A stretch of 64,000 nt of DNA, taken from positions 62,001 to 126,000 of the forward strand of contig JBCCUL010000005.1 in NCBI GenBank assembly GCA_039197065.1, read 5' to 3'. The translations under genes and the position numbers were made by a program. This stretch comes from JANQPX01 sp039197065 (GTDB taxonomy: Bacteria; Pseudomonadota; Alphaproteobacteria; Geminicoccales; Geminicoccaceae). Below the pieces are notes generated by a model. It was not told the DNA's origin, made no database searches, and worked only from the letters and a program-made list of their open reading frames with translations. Shown here piece after piece: positions 7,953 through 16,840 of this stretch (its first letter is position 1; each line of letters begins with the position of its first letter).

Positions 7953-9527
7953 ATGGCGTTAGCATCGAATTCGCCCGCAACCCTCGGCCTGGCACGCAGC
8001 CACACCGTCGCGTTCTCCGGCATCGACGTCAAGGATGTCGACGTCCAGGTGCAGATCAGCGCCGGGCTTCCCGCCTTCATGATCGTCGGCCTGCCGGACA
8101 AGGCGGTCGGCGAATCGCGAGAAAGGGTAAGAAGTGCGCTGGGCGCGCTCGGGCTCGGCCTTCCGCCGAAGCGCATCACGGTCAATCTGGCACCGGCTGA
8201 TCTCGCCAAGGAAGGCAGCCATTTCGATCTGCCGATCGCGCTCGCTGTCCTGGTGGGCATGGGCGCCTTGCCAGGTGATGCGATCCAGGGGTTTCTGGCG
8301 CTCGGCGAGCTGGCTCTGGATGGTACGGTTCAGCCGGTCAACGGCGTGTTGCCGGCCGCGGTCGCCGCCGCCGCGCGCGGCCAGGGTCTGATCTGCCCCG
8401 AAGCCTGTGGCGGCGAGGCCGCCTGGCTCGGTGACGACGTCCATATCCTGGCGGCGCCCAACCTCCTCACCCTGATCAACCACTTCAACGGCACCCAGCT
8501 TCTCAGTGAGCCCAAAGCCCACATCCGCGACGAGGAACCCGTTTACCCGGACCTGACCGATATCAAGGGCCAGGAAACGGCGAAGCGAGCGCTCGAAATC
8601 GCCGCGGCTGGCGGCCACAATCTCCTGATGGCCGGACCTCCCGGCTCAGGGAAATCGATGCTTGCCGCAAGGCTGCCCGGCCTTCTGCCACCGCTCGATC
8701 CCGCAGAAATCCTCGAGGTCAGCATGGTGCAGAGCGTCGCCGGCATGCTGCAGGACGGCAAGCTTACTGAACGCCGCCCGTTTCGCAGCCCTCATCATGC
8801 AACCTCAGCCGCCGCCATGGTTGGTGGCGGGACGCAGGCGCGGCCGGGCGAGGTCTCGCTCGCCCACAAGGGCGTGCTGTTTCTGGACGAACTTCCGGAA
8901 TTCAGCCGCCCCGTCCTCGAGGCGCTGCGCCAGCCGATCGAAAGCGGCCGCATCACGGTCGCGCGCGCCAACCACCACATCACCTATCCGGCCCGCTTCC
9001 AGCTGATCGCCGCGATGAACCCCTGCAAATGCGGCTATCTCGACAACCCGCTGCTCGCCTGCTCAAAGGCGCCGCGCTGCGCCCGGGACTATCAGGGGCG
9101 GATTTCCGGGCCGATGTTCGATCGCATCGATCTGCATATTGACGTTCCAGCGCTCGCCCCGCAGGAGATGACCCAGCCTTCGGCCGGCGAGAAACGCGCC
9201 GTCGTCGCGGAACGGGTTGCCAAGGCAAGAGAGATTCAGGCCGAGCGTTTCGCCAGGTTCGAACAGACCAGCCTTCGCACCAATGCCGAAGCCGAGGGCG
9301 AACTGCTCGATCAGATCGCGGTGCTCGACGAAAAAGGTCGGGAGCTTCTCCTTCGCGCCACAGAGCGCCTTCACCTGACCGCGCGCGGCTATCACCGCGT
9401 CTTGCGTGTGGCGCGCACCATCGCCGATCTCGAAGGCGCTGACTCGATCGCACGCAGCCATATCGGCGAGGCGATCGCGTTTCGACGCATCGCGCTCGAA
9501 CGCAAGGGGCAGCCGCCCCACGGTTGA
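7953..9527 (+). CDS. YifB/ComM family Mg-chelatase-like AAA+ ATPase
   Basis: A 524-residue AAA+ protein. The N-terminal ~190 residues form the ChlI/YifB S5-like domain (HTVAFSGIDVKDVDVQVQIS at 17-36). The ATPase domain has Walker A AGPPGSGKS at 227-235 and Walker B LFLDELPEF near 309. A C-terminal Mg-chelatase-like domain follows, with a CKCGY/CSKAPRCARDY cysteine cluster around 354-375. ComM of Vibrio is a branch-migration helicase needed for integration of transformed DNA; other members are uncharacterised. No competence genes are nearby, so the role here is inferred from family only. The start ATG has no strong ribosome site. Confidence 0.88.
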   Translation: MALASNSPATLGLARSHTVAFSGIDVKDVDVQVQISAGLPAFMIVGLPDKAVGESRERVRSALGALGLGLPPKRITVNLAPADLAKEGSHFDLPIALAVLVGMGALPGDAIQGFLALGELALDGTVQPVNGVLPAAVAAAARGQGLICPEACGGEAAWLGDDVHILAAPNLLTLINHFNGTQLLSEPKAHIRDEEPVYPDLTDIKGQETAKRALEIAAAGGHNLLMAGPPGSGKSMLAARLPGLLPPLDPAEILEVSMVQSVAGMLQDGKLTERRPFRSPHHATSAAAMVGGGTQARPGEVSLAHKGVLFLDELPEFSRPVLEALRQPIESGRITVARANHHITYPARFQLIAAMNPCKCGYLDNPLLACSKAPRCARDYQGRISGPMFDRIDLHIDVPALAPQEMTQPSAGEKRAVVAERVAKAREIQAERFARFEQTSLRTNAEAEGELLDQIAVLDEKGRELLLRATERLHLTARGYHRVLRVARTIADLEGADSIARSHIGEAIAFRRIALERKGQPPHG

Positions 9528-9560
9528 CTTCAGTATTGAGTTGAGCCCACCCGGCTCAGG

Positions 9561-11453
9561 TCAGTCGTCGAACCAAAACGTGTCCGGGTGATAAAAGCCA
9601 AAATGGGCGCCGGGTTCCCAGTTGTAGACGCCCTCAGCCGGCACATTGCGTAGCGATTTTCTCGCCACGACGGGCTGAAAAACGCCGCTCGCAAGGCCGA
9701 TCGAATAAACTTGGTCGTTATAGATCTCCAGCATCCTGTGCCAGATCTTTTCGCGTTCTTCGGTGGATTGGGCCGCGCGCCAGCTTTTAAAAAGGTCGAG
9801 AAGCTCTTTCGCTTCGGGCATGTCGGGCGCCGTGCCCGCCTCGCCTTTGGTTTCCCAATGCTGTCCCCATTTCGGCCATTGATACTGGTCGAATTGCGAA
9901 GTCGGTGCGAACTCCCAGGGGCTCATATCGGCGGTGGGGATGCCGTTCTCCAGACCGTAGGAAATCGACATCAGCGTATCGCCGGCGAAGATGCGGTTTC
10001 TCAGGACTTCGCGCTGGGATGGCTTGACGTGGATCTTGAGGCCCTGCTTCAGCCAGGCTTCGGCCACCAGCTCGAGCAGATCGGTCTCTTCCGTCTCCTC
10101 GCCGGCGGTTTCCACGATCAGCTCCAGCGGACGGCCGTCGGGAAGCAGGCGAAGGCCGTCATCCGACCATTCGTTCAACCCCATCTCGTCGAGGAGCGCC
10201 GCCGCCTTGGCAGGATCGAAAGCCGCCCACTGGAACCGGTAGTCTTCCTGATAGAGCGGACTTTGCGGCAGGACGGTGTTGTTGCCGCCCATGGCGAGGC
10301 CGAAATACATGATCTGGTTGATTTCCTCGCGGTCGATCGCGAGCGACAGGGCCCGCCTGAAACGAGCATCGCGCAGAACATCCCGCCAGACCGGATCACT
10401 GGCGTTCAGGTTCGGATAGAGGGCCAGATGCGCGCCGCGGGCCGTTTGCCAGAGATAGGTATTCAGCCCTGAGCGTCCCTCGTTTTCCTTCAAAAACGTG
10501 TAGTGCTTGAAATACAATCCGCGCGATTGAAGGTCGGTCTCACCGGCGCCCGCCTTGATCGGTATGAGCTTGCTGTCGACCACTTCCATCACGACGCGAT
10601 CGATATAGGGAAGTTGCTGCCCTTCTTCATCGACGCGGTGATAATAGGGATTGCGCTCGAAGACGAAGCGCGTGGCCGGCGGCGATGTGGTCAGCATCCA
10701 GGGCTGCAGCGTGGGCAGATCGGGATTGTCCAGCTTGTACATGTTGTCACGGCGGCCATGAAGCTGCGCCCAGTCTCGAGCGTTGTCCGCGGCGACCGCA
10801 TCGGCGAGTTCATCCTCGTCGGCATAACGCTCATGAAAAGGCTTCAGATAATGGGCAGGCATGAAAATGAACTGAGGGGCAGCACCGGCCAGCGCCGGCA
10901 AAAACAGCGGATTGGGCTTTGGCCAGCTATAGCGGACCGTAAGCTTGTCGGGGAAAGTGACCTCCGGCGGCTCGCCGTCGACGATCAGCTTCGCTGGCGG
11001 TCCCGTCGGGCTCAGCGACATATTGTTGGCGACATCCTCCCACCAGTAGCGAAAATCCTCGGACGTGAAGGGTTCGCCGTCGGACCAGTGATGGCCTTCG
11101 CGGAGCCGAAGCGTGAAGGTTCGCCCCTCCTCGACCTCGACCGACTTCAGAATGTCCGGCTGAATGGTAAAATCTCGACCATAGCCGACCAGCCGAGCAT
11201 AGCCGTAGACGACGATCAGCCGTGTGTCCTTGGGCTTGCCGACCAAGGTTCTAAGCTCACCGCCGGGCTTGCCGATCTCCTGTCCCAGCGCCGGATCGAA
11301 CGTGACGACGCTTGGCTCGGCAGGCGGTGCGGCATCGAGCGAATGGGGCAATAGAAAGAAGAAAGCCGAAAGGGCCAGCCAAGCTTTCAGGCCGTGACGG
11401 GACAGGGGCGCGCTAAGCGGCATCGAGAACGGATTGGACATCGGCATCAGCAT
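9561..11453 (-). CDS. Family 5 extracellular solute-binding protein (oligopeptide-type ABC importer)
   Basis: About 620-630 residues, with a hydrophobic signal segment (LKAWLALSAFFFLLPHSLDA) and a family 5 (SBP_bac_5) body typical of YejA/OppA-like periplasmic binding proteins. Characteristic sequences are LREGHHWSDGEPFTSEDFRYWWED near residues 115-140 and ALSLAIDREEINQIMYFG near 365-385. Three in-frame starts exist (11453, 11441, 11423); all overlap the 3' end of the preceding ATPase gene (stop at 11413), so translation is probably coupled. The ligand is likely a peptide or peptide-like compound. It is the last gene of a minus-strand group that has the ATPase but no permease genes. Confidence 0.88.
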   Translation of the reverse strand: MLMPMSNPFSMPLSAPLSRHGLKAWLALSAFFFLLPHSLDAAPPAEPSVVTFDPALGQEIGKPGGELRTLVGKPKDTRLIVVYGYARLVGYGRDFTIQPDILKSVEVEEGRTFTLRLREGHHWSDGEPFTSEDFRYWWEDVANNMSLSPTGPPAKLIVDGEPPEVTFPDKLTVRYSWPKPNPLFLPALAGAAPQFIFMPAHYLKPFHERYADEDELADAVAADNARDWAQLHGRRDNMYKLDNPDLPTLQPWMLTTSPPATRFVFERNPYYHRVDEEGQQLPYIDRVVMEVVDSKLIPIKAGAGETDLQSRGLYFKHYTFLKENEGRSGLNTYLWQTARGAHLALYPNLNASDPVWRDVLRDARFRRALSLAIDREEINQIMYFGLAMGGNNTVLPQSPLYQEDYRFQWAAFDPAKAAALLDEMGLNEWSDDGLRLLPDGRPLELIVETAGEETEETDLLELVAEAWLKQGLKIHVKPSQREVLRNRIFAGDTLMSISYGLENGIPTADMSPWEFAPTSQFDQYQWPKWGQHWETKGEAGTAPDMPEAKELLDLFKSWRAAQSTEEREKIWHRMLEIYNDQVYSIGLASGVFQPVVARKSLRNVPAEGVYNWEPGAHFGFYHPDTFWFDD

Positions 11454-13338
11454 TCAATCGAACGACATGGTCATCGCCGACATCGACCAGTGAGGTCGGA
11501 TCGGCGCCGAGGGTAAAGGGAACGGGCCAGCGGGCGGGATCGGAGGTCTTGCCGGCCATGAGAGCGTCGAAGTCCAACGGCCGGTCGAGATCAGGCTCCG
11601 GTACGGCGGCAAGGAGTGCGCGGGTATAGGGATGAAGGGGCCGCGCAAAGAGCTCTGCGGTGGGCGCCATCTCCACGATCCGCCCGGCGCACATGACGGC
11701 GATCCGCTGACAGAGATATTTGACGACCGCCAGATTGTGCGAAATGAAGAGATAGGTGAGCCCGAGTTCGCGCTGCAGGTCTTGCAGAAGATTGAGGATC
11801 TGCGCCTGCACCGAGACGTCAAGGGCGGAGACCGGCTCGTCGCAGATCAAAAGCTCCGGGCCGAGAGCCAGCGACCTCGCAATGCCAATACGCTGACGCT
11901 GACCGCCTGAGAAACTGTGCGGATAGCGCCTGAGATGGCGGATATCCAGACCGACCGCCTGCAGCAGCTTCTTGACCCTCTCGACACGCTCTTCAGGGCT
12001 GCCGATCCCATGGATCACCAGGGGCTCGGCGATGATGTCGTAGACGGTCATTCTCGGGTTCAGCGAATGGAACGGGTCCTGGAAGACATATTGAAGACGG
12101 CGCCTGAACTGCTCGAGACCGCGCGCATCCAGGTCGAGGATATCGATCGTCTCGCCCGACGCGTTATCCCCTCGGGGCGGGCTTTGAAACAGGATCTCAC
12201 CGAAATCCGGACGCACGGCACGCATGATCAGCTTCGAGACGGTGGTCTTGCCGCAACCGCTTTCCCCGACCAGTCCGAAGGCTTCGCCTCGCTGAATTTG
12301 AAAGCCGACATCATCGACCGCAACGACCTCGTTCAGGCCTTTGCCAAGCCAGCCGCCCTTGCGGATATGGAAGGTTTTTCTGAGGCCTTTGACCTCCAGG
12401 ATCGGCGCTGCTCGCGATGCGGCCGGCATGCGATTTCCGCCCGCTTCCAGGCCGGCGCCGAGCAATGTTTGCGCATTGGTCTTCACTTCGCGAAGGGGCG
12501 TCAGCTGCTGGTCCGCGGACATCGAGAGGGTCGGCACCGCGTGCATCAGCGCCTTCAGATAGGGGTGTTCAGGCGCCGACAACAGATCCGCCGACGGTCC
12601 GCTTTCCATCACCCGCCCGCGATACAGCACCACCACCTCATCGGCCATGTTGGCGACGACGCCGAGATCGTGCGTGATGAACAGGATCGCCATCTGGAAC
12701 TCTTTTTGAAGTTCCTGCATCAGCTGCAGCGTCTGCGCCTGGATGGTAACGTCGAGCGCGGTGGTCGGCTCGTCCGCGATCAAAAGTGCTGGGTCGCAGA
12801 CCAATGCCATGGCGATCATCGCACGCTGTCTCAGCCCGCCGGAAAGCTCGAACGGATAGGTGCGATAGGCGCGATCCGGCTTCGGGAAACCGACCCTGTC
12901 CAGCATGTCGATGGTTCGTTTCCGTGCGGTATCGCGATCGACGTCGGCATGCAGCAGCAGCGCTTCGCCGATCTGATCGCCGATGGTATGCAGCGGCGAG
13001 AGCGAACTCATCGGTTCCTGAAAGATGATCGAGATCCGATCACCGCGGATCGACCGCCTGACCGGGTGGTCGTCACCATAGGCCGCCAGATCAAGCGCCT
13101 GATCCGGCTGTTTCGGATCACGAAACAAGATCTGTCCGCCGCTGATCGTCGCGATCCTGGGGAGGATGCCCAAAACGGCCTGGGACAGAACGGACTTGCC
13201 CGAACCGCTTTCCCCTACGAGAGCCACGGTCTTGCCAACGGGCACATCGAAGCTGACGCCGCGCACCGCCTGAATCAGGCCCTCGGCCGCACGAAAATCG
13301 ACGACCAGGTCCTTGATCGCGAGCAAGGGCGCCGTCAT
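11413..13338 (-). CDS. Fused two-domain oligopeptide-type ABC transporter ATPase (YejF-like)
   Basis: A 641-residue protein with two complete nucleotide-binding domains in tandem, equivalent to DppD fused to DppF. The first Walker A GESGSGKS is at 42-49 with signature LSGGLRQR and Walker B LLIADEPTTALD. The second Walker A GESGCGKT is near 360, with FSGGQRQR and LLICDEPVSALD. Both halves have the oligopeptide C-terminal extension (HPYLKALMHAVP; HPYTRALLAAVPEP). It energises import of oligopeptides or related compounds, probably with the family 5 binding protein encoded next. Its ATG overlaps the stop of the upstream deacetylase-like gene by 4 bases. The two permease subunits usually encoded beside such a protein are not in this window. 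Confidence 0.92.
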   Translation of the reverse strand: MTAPLLAIKDLVVDFRAAEGLIQAVRGVSFDVPVGKTVALVGESGSGKSVLSQAVLGILPRIATISGGQILFRDPKQPDQALDLAAYGDDHPVRRSIRGDRISIIFQEPMSSLSPLHTIGDQIGEALLLHADVDRDTARKRTIDMLDRVGFPKPDRAYRTYPFELSGGLRQRAMIAMALVCDPALLIADEPTTALDVTIQAQTLQLMQELQKEFQMAILFITHDLGVVANMADEVVVLYRGRVMESGPSADLLSAPEHPYLKALMHAVPTLSMSADQQLTPLREVKTNAQTLLGAGLEAGGNRMPAASRAAPILEVKGLRKTFHIRKGGWLGKGLNEVVAVDDVGFQIQRGEAFGLVGESGCGKTTVSKLIMRAVRPDFGEILFQSPPRGDNASGETIDILDLDARGLEQFRRRLQYVFQDPFHSLNPRMTVYDIIAEPLVIHGIGSPEERVERVKKLLQAVGLDIRHLRRYPHSFSGGQRQRIGIARSLALGPELLICDEPVSALDVSVQAQILNLLQDLQRELGLTYLFISHNLAVVKYLCQRIAVMCAGRIVEMAPTAELFARPLHPYTRALLAAVPEPDLDRPLDFDALMAGKTSDPARWPVPFTLGADPTSLVDVGDDHVVRLNADADVQSVLDAA

Positions 13339-14096
13339 GCGGCGTGTCCATCCGATTGGCTGACATAGGCAAACAGGGAGGGTGCGGCGCAGGCACGTGC
13401 GGCCGGATGGTTCATCAGCGCTGCGAACAGGCGTTCAAGAAATGTCCAGCAGGGCTCATCCATCACGAGATGATGGCTGAGGATGCCGATCGGTTCATCG
13501 AGATCGAGCTGGTCGATCACACGCTCGAGCATCACCTCGTCGCCGAGGAAACCGCGCGTGCCGCGCCAGTCAATCGGATCGACATGGGTGTTGACCAGCG
13601 AGACACCTTGGACGACGTCAGGACCGGAACGTTCTCCAAACACCGAAAGGCCTGTGAAGCCAGCGCCTCTGAGATGCGGGTAAAGAGTTTTGTCGATCCG
13701 GTTCCAGGGCGGCACGAGGACAGGAAGGAAACCGGCGCCGAAAGCATCCTCGAGGACAGTGAAGCCCTTGCGAAGATCCTTGGCGATCCGGTCAGCGGCG
13801 CGACCGCCGAGCTCGATCGACTTGTCGCCTTTCTTGGCATGGTTCTTATGGGCGTAGCCATGCTGCAGCACAGTGACATCGGCACTCGCAGCGATGAGCC
13901 CCTGTACTTCAGGCTGCAGCCATGCGGGCACCACGGCAAGCGCAAGCGGCATGCCCTCACGTTCGGACATCTCAAGGAGGCGATCCAGGGCTGGCGAACC
14001 TTCGCCAGCATCGTCATCCCGCCACCAAAACCGAACCGTCTCGCCGCGCTCAGCCACGGCGTCAAGAGCTGCGTCGAGTTCTGACCAGCCCGTCAC
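13335..14096 (-). CDS. Polysaccharide deacetylase-like protein
   Basis: A 253-residue protein resembling the NodB-like carbohydrate esterase 4 barrel. Visible elements are FWWRDDDAGEGSPALDRLL (residues ~23-41, with the acidic motif that normally starts the fold), QHGYAHKNH (~79-87, metal-ligand histidines), a VPPWNRID segment (~128-135) and ILSHHLVMDE near 207-216. The early DDD and later HGYAH agree with a metal-dependent N-deacetylase of a sugar polymer or lipid-linked sugar. No signal peptide is seen, so it probably acts in the cytoplasm on a precursor made by the adjacent glycosyltransferases. It overlaps both neighbours by 4 bases (ATGA), strong evidence of an operon. Confidence 0.75.
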   Translation of the reverse strand: MTGWSELDAALDAVAERGETVRFWWRDDDAGEGSPALDRLLEMSEREGMPLALAVVPAWLQPEVQGLIAASADVTVLQHGYAHKNHAKKGDKSIELGGRAADRIAKDLRKGFTVLEDAFGAGFLPVLVPPWNRIDKTLYPHLRGAGFTGLSVFGERSGPDVVQGVSLVNTHVDPIDWRGTRGFLGDEVMLERVIDQLDLDEPIGILSHHLVMDEPCWTFLERLFAALMNHPAARACAAPSLFAYVSQSDGHAA

Positions 14097-15259
14097 CTGT
14101 AGACCCGAGCCGCGGGTTCCGGCTCCAACAGACCCTGGACGAACTTCACCGTATTGGCCAAGCCGTCCAGATTGATATCGACGACCTGAGGTGGTGGTCG
14201 ATCGAGGGCCGCGTCGACGGCCTTGGCAAGGCTTTCCGGGGTCAGGTCGGCTTCGCTGATGGTCTGCGCAAAACCCATACTCGACAGGCGCTCCGCTCGG
14301 AGGCTCTGCTCGGTTTCGCTTGCCGTCTCGAAAGGCACCAGCACCATGCGCTTGCCCAATCTAAGACCTTCGACGACGGTATTGTAGCCGGCCTGCGAAA
14401 TGGAGAGAAGACTGTTGGCGAGGCGCGCCTGGAAATCCTGACTGGGTCCGGTCAAGATGATCCCAAGCGGCAGTTTGGCACGCAAGGCGTCGAGTTCGGC
14501 CTTATCGGCGTAACCACCTGCGATAATCCGCCAGGGGACATCCTTCAGCCGAGATCTGGACCGCGCCTTGATCGCTGCCTCGATCAGCTTGGCGCCGACC
14601 CGACCACCGCCGGTCGAAACCAGCACCTCCGGCGCCATGCTGTTGATCTTGGGTTCGTTGGTCGACGCTTTTTCGGTCACATAGCCGGTATTCACGATCT
14701 TCGGCGCGATTTCCTTGGCGTGTGGAAAGGTCAGATCGAACGGCACGAGTTTCGGATCGGTGTGCACCAGAACATGATCGTAATAGTTCTGCACCAGATC
14801 GCGCATCCAGTCGGAGCGGCTCTGATCGCTCTTGATCACCAGAATGTCGCGCACCGAACTCAGGATCTTGGGCCGCGGCACGAATGCAGAGGCCGCTTCG
14901 AGCAGACGGATCAGCTCGAATTGAAACGCACGGCGGCCGAAAGGAAACATCTCGGTGATCACCACTTTCGGCCGGGTACGCGCGAGAACGGCCATCAGCT
15001 TGGCGCGGCGTTTCGCGATAAAGACCTGGTCGATCGGCCGCCCATCCAGATCGACCATCGCGCTGAACTGCCGGTCACGCGCACGCACGCCCGGCAGCTG
15101 CTCCAGAATCACGCCTTTGGGCTTGATCCAGTCAACCGGCGGCCCGCCGGATACAAGCGTCACGTCGAGACCGTCGGCGGCCATCGCCTCGGCCAGCGTC
15201 GCCGCACGTTTGAAATGCCCGGTACCGAGCAGATGCTGAACCCAGATCAGAACCGTCAT
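14093..15259 (-). CDS. MurG-like (GT-B) glycosyltransferase
   Basis: A 388-residue protein beginning MTVLIWVQHLLGTGHFKRA, the typical first strand and GTGH loop of MurG/UDP-N-acetylglucosamine-type GT-B enzymes. The C-terminal half carries a donor-site pattern with VSTGGGRVGAKL (~195-206) and ISQAGYNTVVEGLRLGKRMV (~286-305), where S-x-A-G-x-N/T contacts the UDP-sugar. The chosen ATG at 15259 replaces an upstream start at 15271 that adds only four residues. The downstream gene overlaps by 4 bases. With the second glycosyltransferase and the deacetylase-like protein it probably builds a modified glycan or glycolipid; the acceptor is unknown. Confidence 0.8.
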   Translation of the reverse strand: MTVLIWVQHLLGTGHFKRAATLAEAMAADGLDVTLVSGGPPVDWIKPKGVILEQLPGVRARDRQFSAMVDLDGRPIDQVFIAKRRAKLMAVLARTRPKVVITEMFPFGRRAFQFELIRLLEAASAFVPRPKILSSVRDILVIKSDQSRSDWMRDLVQNYYDHVLVHTDPKLVPFDLTFPHAKEIAPKIVNTGYVTEKASTNEPKINSMAPEVLVSTGGGRVGAKLIEAAIKARSRSRLKDVPWRIIAGGYADKAELDALRAKLPLGIILTGPSQDFQARLANSLLSISQAGYNTVVEGLRLGKRMVLVPFETASETEQSLRAERLSSMGFAQTISEADLTPESLAKAVDAALDRPPPQVVDINLDGLANTVKFVQGLLEPEPAARVYR

Positions 15260-15383
15260 GTCTTGGCACACCGAAATTCGAAGTCGTCATGGAAAGTTGC
15301 GGCCGAACCCGCGGGGAAGGGCCCAGATGATATACGCAAACATCTGGCGCCAGCCGCTGCGGCCGACCTTAGCGTTCGCGAGC

Positions 15384-16571
15384 TCATGGCGCTGCCCGCC
15401 GCTGCCCGAATTTCCTATCGAGGATAGCGCTGGCGTCGATCAACGCGCGATCCAATAGGGTCGATGCACGTACCAGGCTATGCTCACCTTCGACATAGGC
15501 GGGCGCTGCCGCCGCCATCTCCCGACGTCTGATCGGATCGTCGAGCAGCGCAGCAATTGCCGATGCAAGCGAATCAAGGCTGCGAGGTATCGTCAGCATG
15601 CCGGTTACGCCATCCCGCACCACGTCAATAACGCCCCCTTCACGACCCGCAATCACGGGCAAACCACTCGCCTGCGCTTCAAGGAAAGCCATACCATAGG
15701 CTTCACGCACCGCTGGCCAAGCATAGACATCTGCGGCGGTGTAACAAGCCGGCAGCTCGTTTTCCTCAAGGATTCCCGCGAACTTTACACGTTCTGGTCC
15801 TAGTGGTTCATAGAGATTTTCAATCATTGGTCGCGCAACGCCATCACCGACCACCACAAGCTGCCAGGAGCGATCGCCGAGCCTGCGAAGCGCCTCCGCC
15901 AGAAGGGTGTAGGAATGGCGTTTGACATCATCGCGCATCATCGCGACGGCCAGTAGCCAGGGTTGATCACGATCGAGCCCATATCGCGCGCTCAAATTGC
16001 GGCGGTGGCGCGCTCGCTGCCGCGCCGCCTGCCTGAACGGCGTTGGATCCAGAAAAGGCGGAAGCCGCCGGAGCTCGCTCGGCGGTTCGATCAAGGACGA
16101 AAGTCCCTCTTCGTCCACCCCTGTCATGGCGAGTGTGACGTCTGCGGCTCGGATCGAGGCTCGAGCTGAGCGGTGGCCAAGATCCCAAGGGCCGCCCGCC
16201 TGCTTTCGAGCGAAGGACGCTTCGATCAGGAGATAGGGTATATTCAAGGCCTCCTGCACCACAGGGCCCAGCCAGTCCGGCGATTTATGGTAGGCGTGAT
16301 AGGTGATCCAGGCCGTCGGGTATTGGCGCTTCGGCATGTCTCGGTAGCGACGGATCAGCCGGTCGGCGAAGCGCTTGCCCAGCTGTTCGATCCGCATCTG
16401 GCGGGCGGGATCGCCTTCCCGATCGAAGCTGCGAAACCGGCTGGGGAGATCGACCTTACGGCCTTGCAGCGCCAGTGCCGTCATCAAGGCGCGGGCCATC
16501 CGGCGATCGCCGGAAGGTGTCGGATGATCGGGCGGCTTCAACGGTGCATAGAAGGCTACACGCTCAGCCAT
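15384..16571 (-). CDS. Group 1 (GT4-like) glycosyltransferase
   Basis: A 395-residue retaining GT-B glycosyltransferase. The N-terminus (VAFYAPLKPPDHPTPSGDRR) is the glycine/proline loop of GT4 enzymes. The C-terminal domain has QLVVVGDGVARPMIE, VKFAGILEENELPACYTAADVYAWPAVREAYGMAFLEA and ASGLPVIAGREGGVIDVV, with the E-x7-E motif (glutamate in REAYGMAFLEA) that binds the sugar-nucleotide donor. It is the first gene of the minus-strand group, 112 bases upstream of the MurG-like enzyme. I would assign it to cell-surface glycan assembly but cannot name the linkage. Confidence 0.85.
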   Translation of the reverse strand: MAERVAFYAPLKPPDHPTPSGDRRMARALMTALALQGRKVDLPSRFRSFDREGDPARQMRIEQLGKRFADRLIRRYRDMPKRQYPTAWITYHAYHKSPDWLGPVVQEALNIPYLLIEASFARKQAGGPWDLGHRSARASIRAADVTLAMTGVDEEGLSSLIEPPSELRRLPPFLDPTPFRQAARQRARHRRNLSARYGLDRDQPWLLAVAMMRDDVKRHSYTLLAEALRRLGDRSWQLVVVGDGVARPMIENLYEPLGPERVKFAGILEENELPACYTAADVYAWPAVREAYGMAFLEAQASGLPVIAGREGGVIDVVRDGVTGMLTIPRSLDSLASAIAALLDDPIRRREMAAAAPAYVEGEHSLVRASTLLDRALIDASAILDRKFGQRRAAP

Positions 16572-16763
16572 CCGAGCCCTCGACCATCACATGCTCCCCT
16601 GTCCGCACCGAAGGCTCTATCACAAGTCTTCGCCCTATCCCTAACATGATCATCGTTAACAATCTCTAAATCGAAATGCTGCTGTCAAAAATTGCCGACA
16701 GACAGAACCCCTCACATGATTCCCTGGTAAGATCACAGCTCTGTCAGCGACGGACGGTTCAGG

Positions 16764-16791
16764 GTGACGCATGGATCGGCATGGTTATAAT
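16764..16791 (+). promoter_or_regulatory. Candidate sigma-70 promoter of the YnjBCD-type operon
   Basis: A consensus -10 (TATAAT, 16786-16791) is preceded at 16 bases by GTGACG as a weak -35. It lies about 50 bases upstream of the binding-protein start at 16841 in the divergent intergenic region. Confidence 0.45.
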
Positions 16792-16840
16792 GTCGTCAAA
16801 GCACACTGACTTCATGTTTGACAGTTCTTGGCGAGACCAT

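Noticed and set aside
11917..15427. Long plus-strand open frames (483 and 501 codons) opposite the ABC ATPase and glycosyltransferase genes
   Set aside because: They are antisense to well-supported genes, have His/Arg-rich low-similarity protein, and arise from high GC codon bias.
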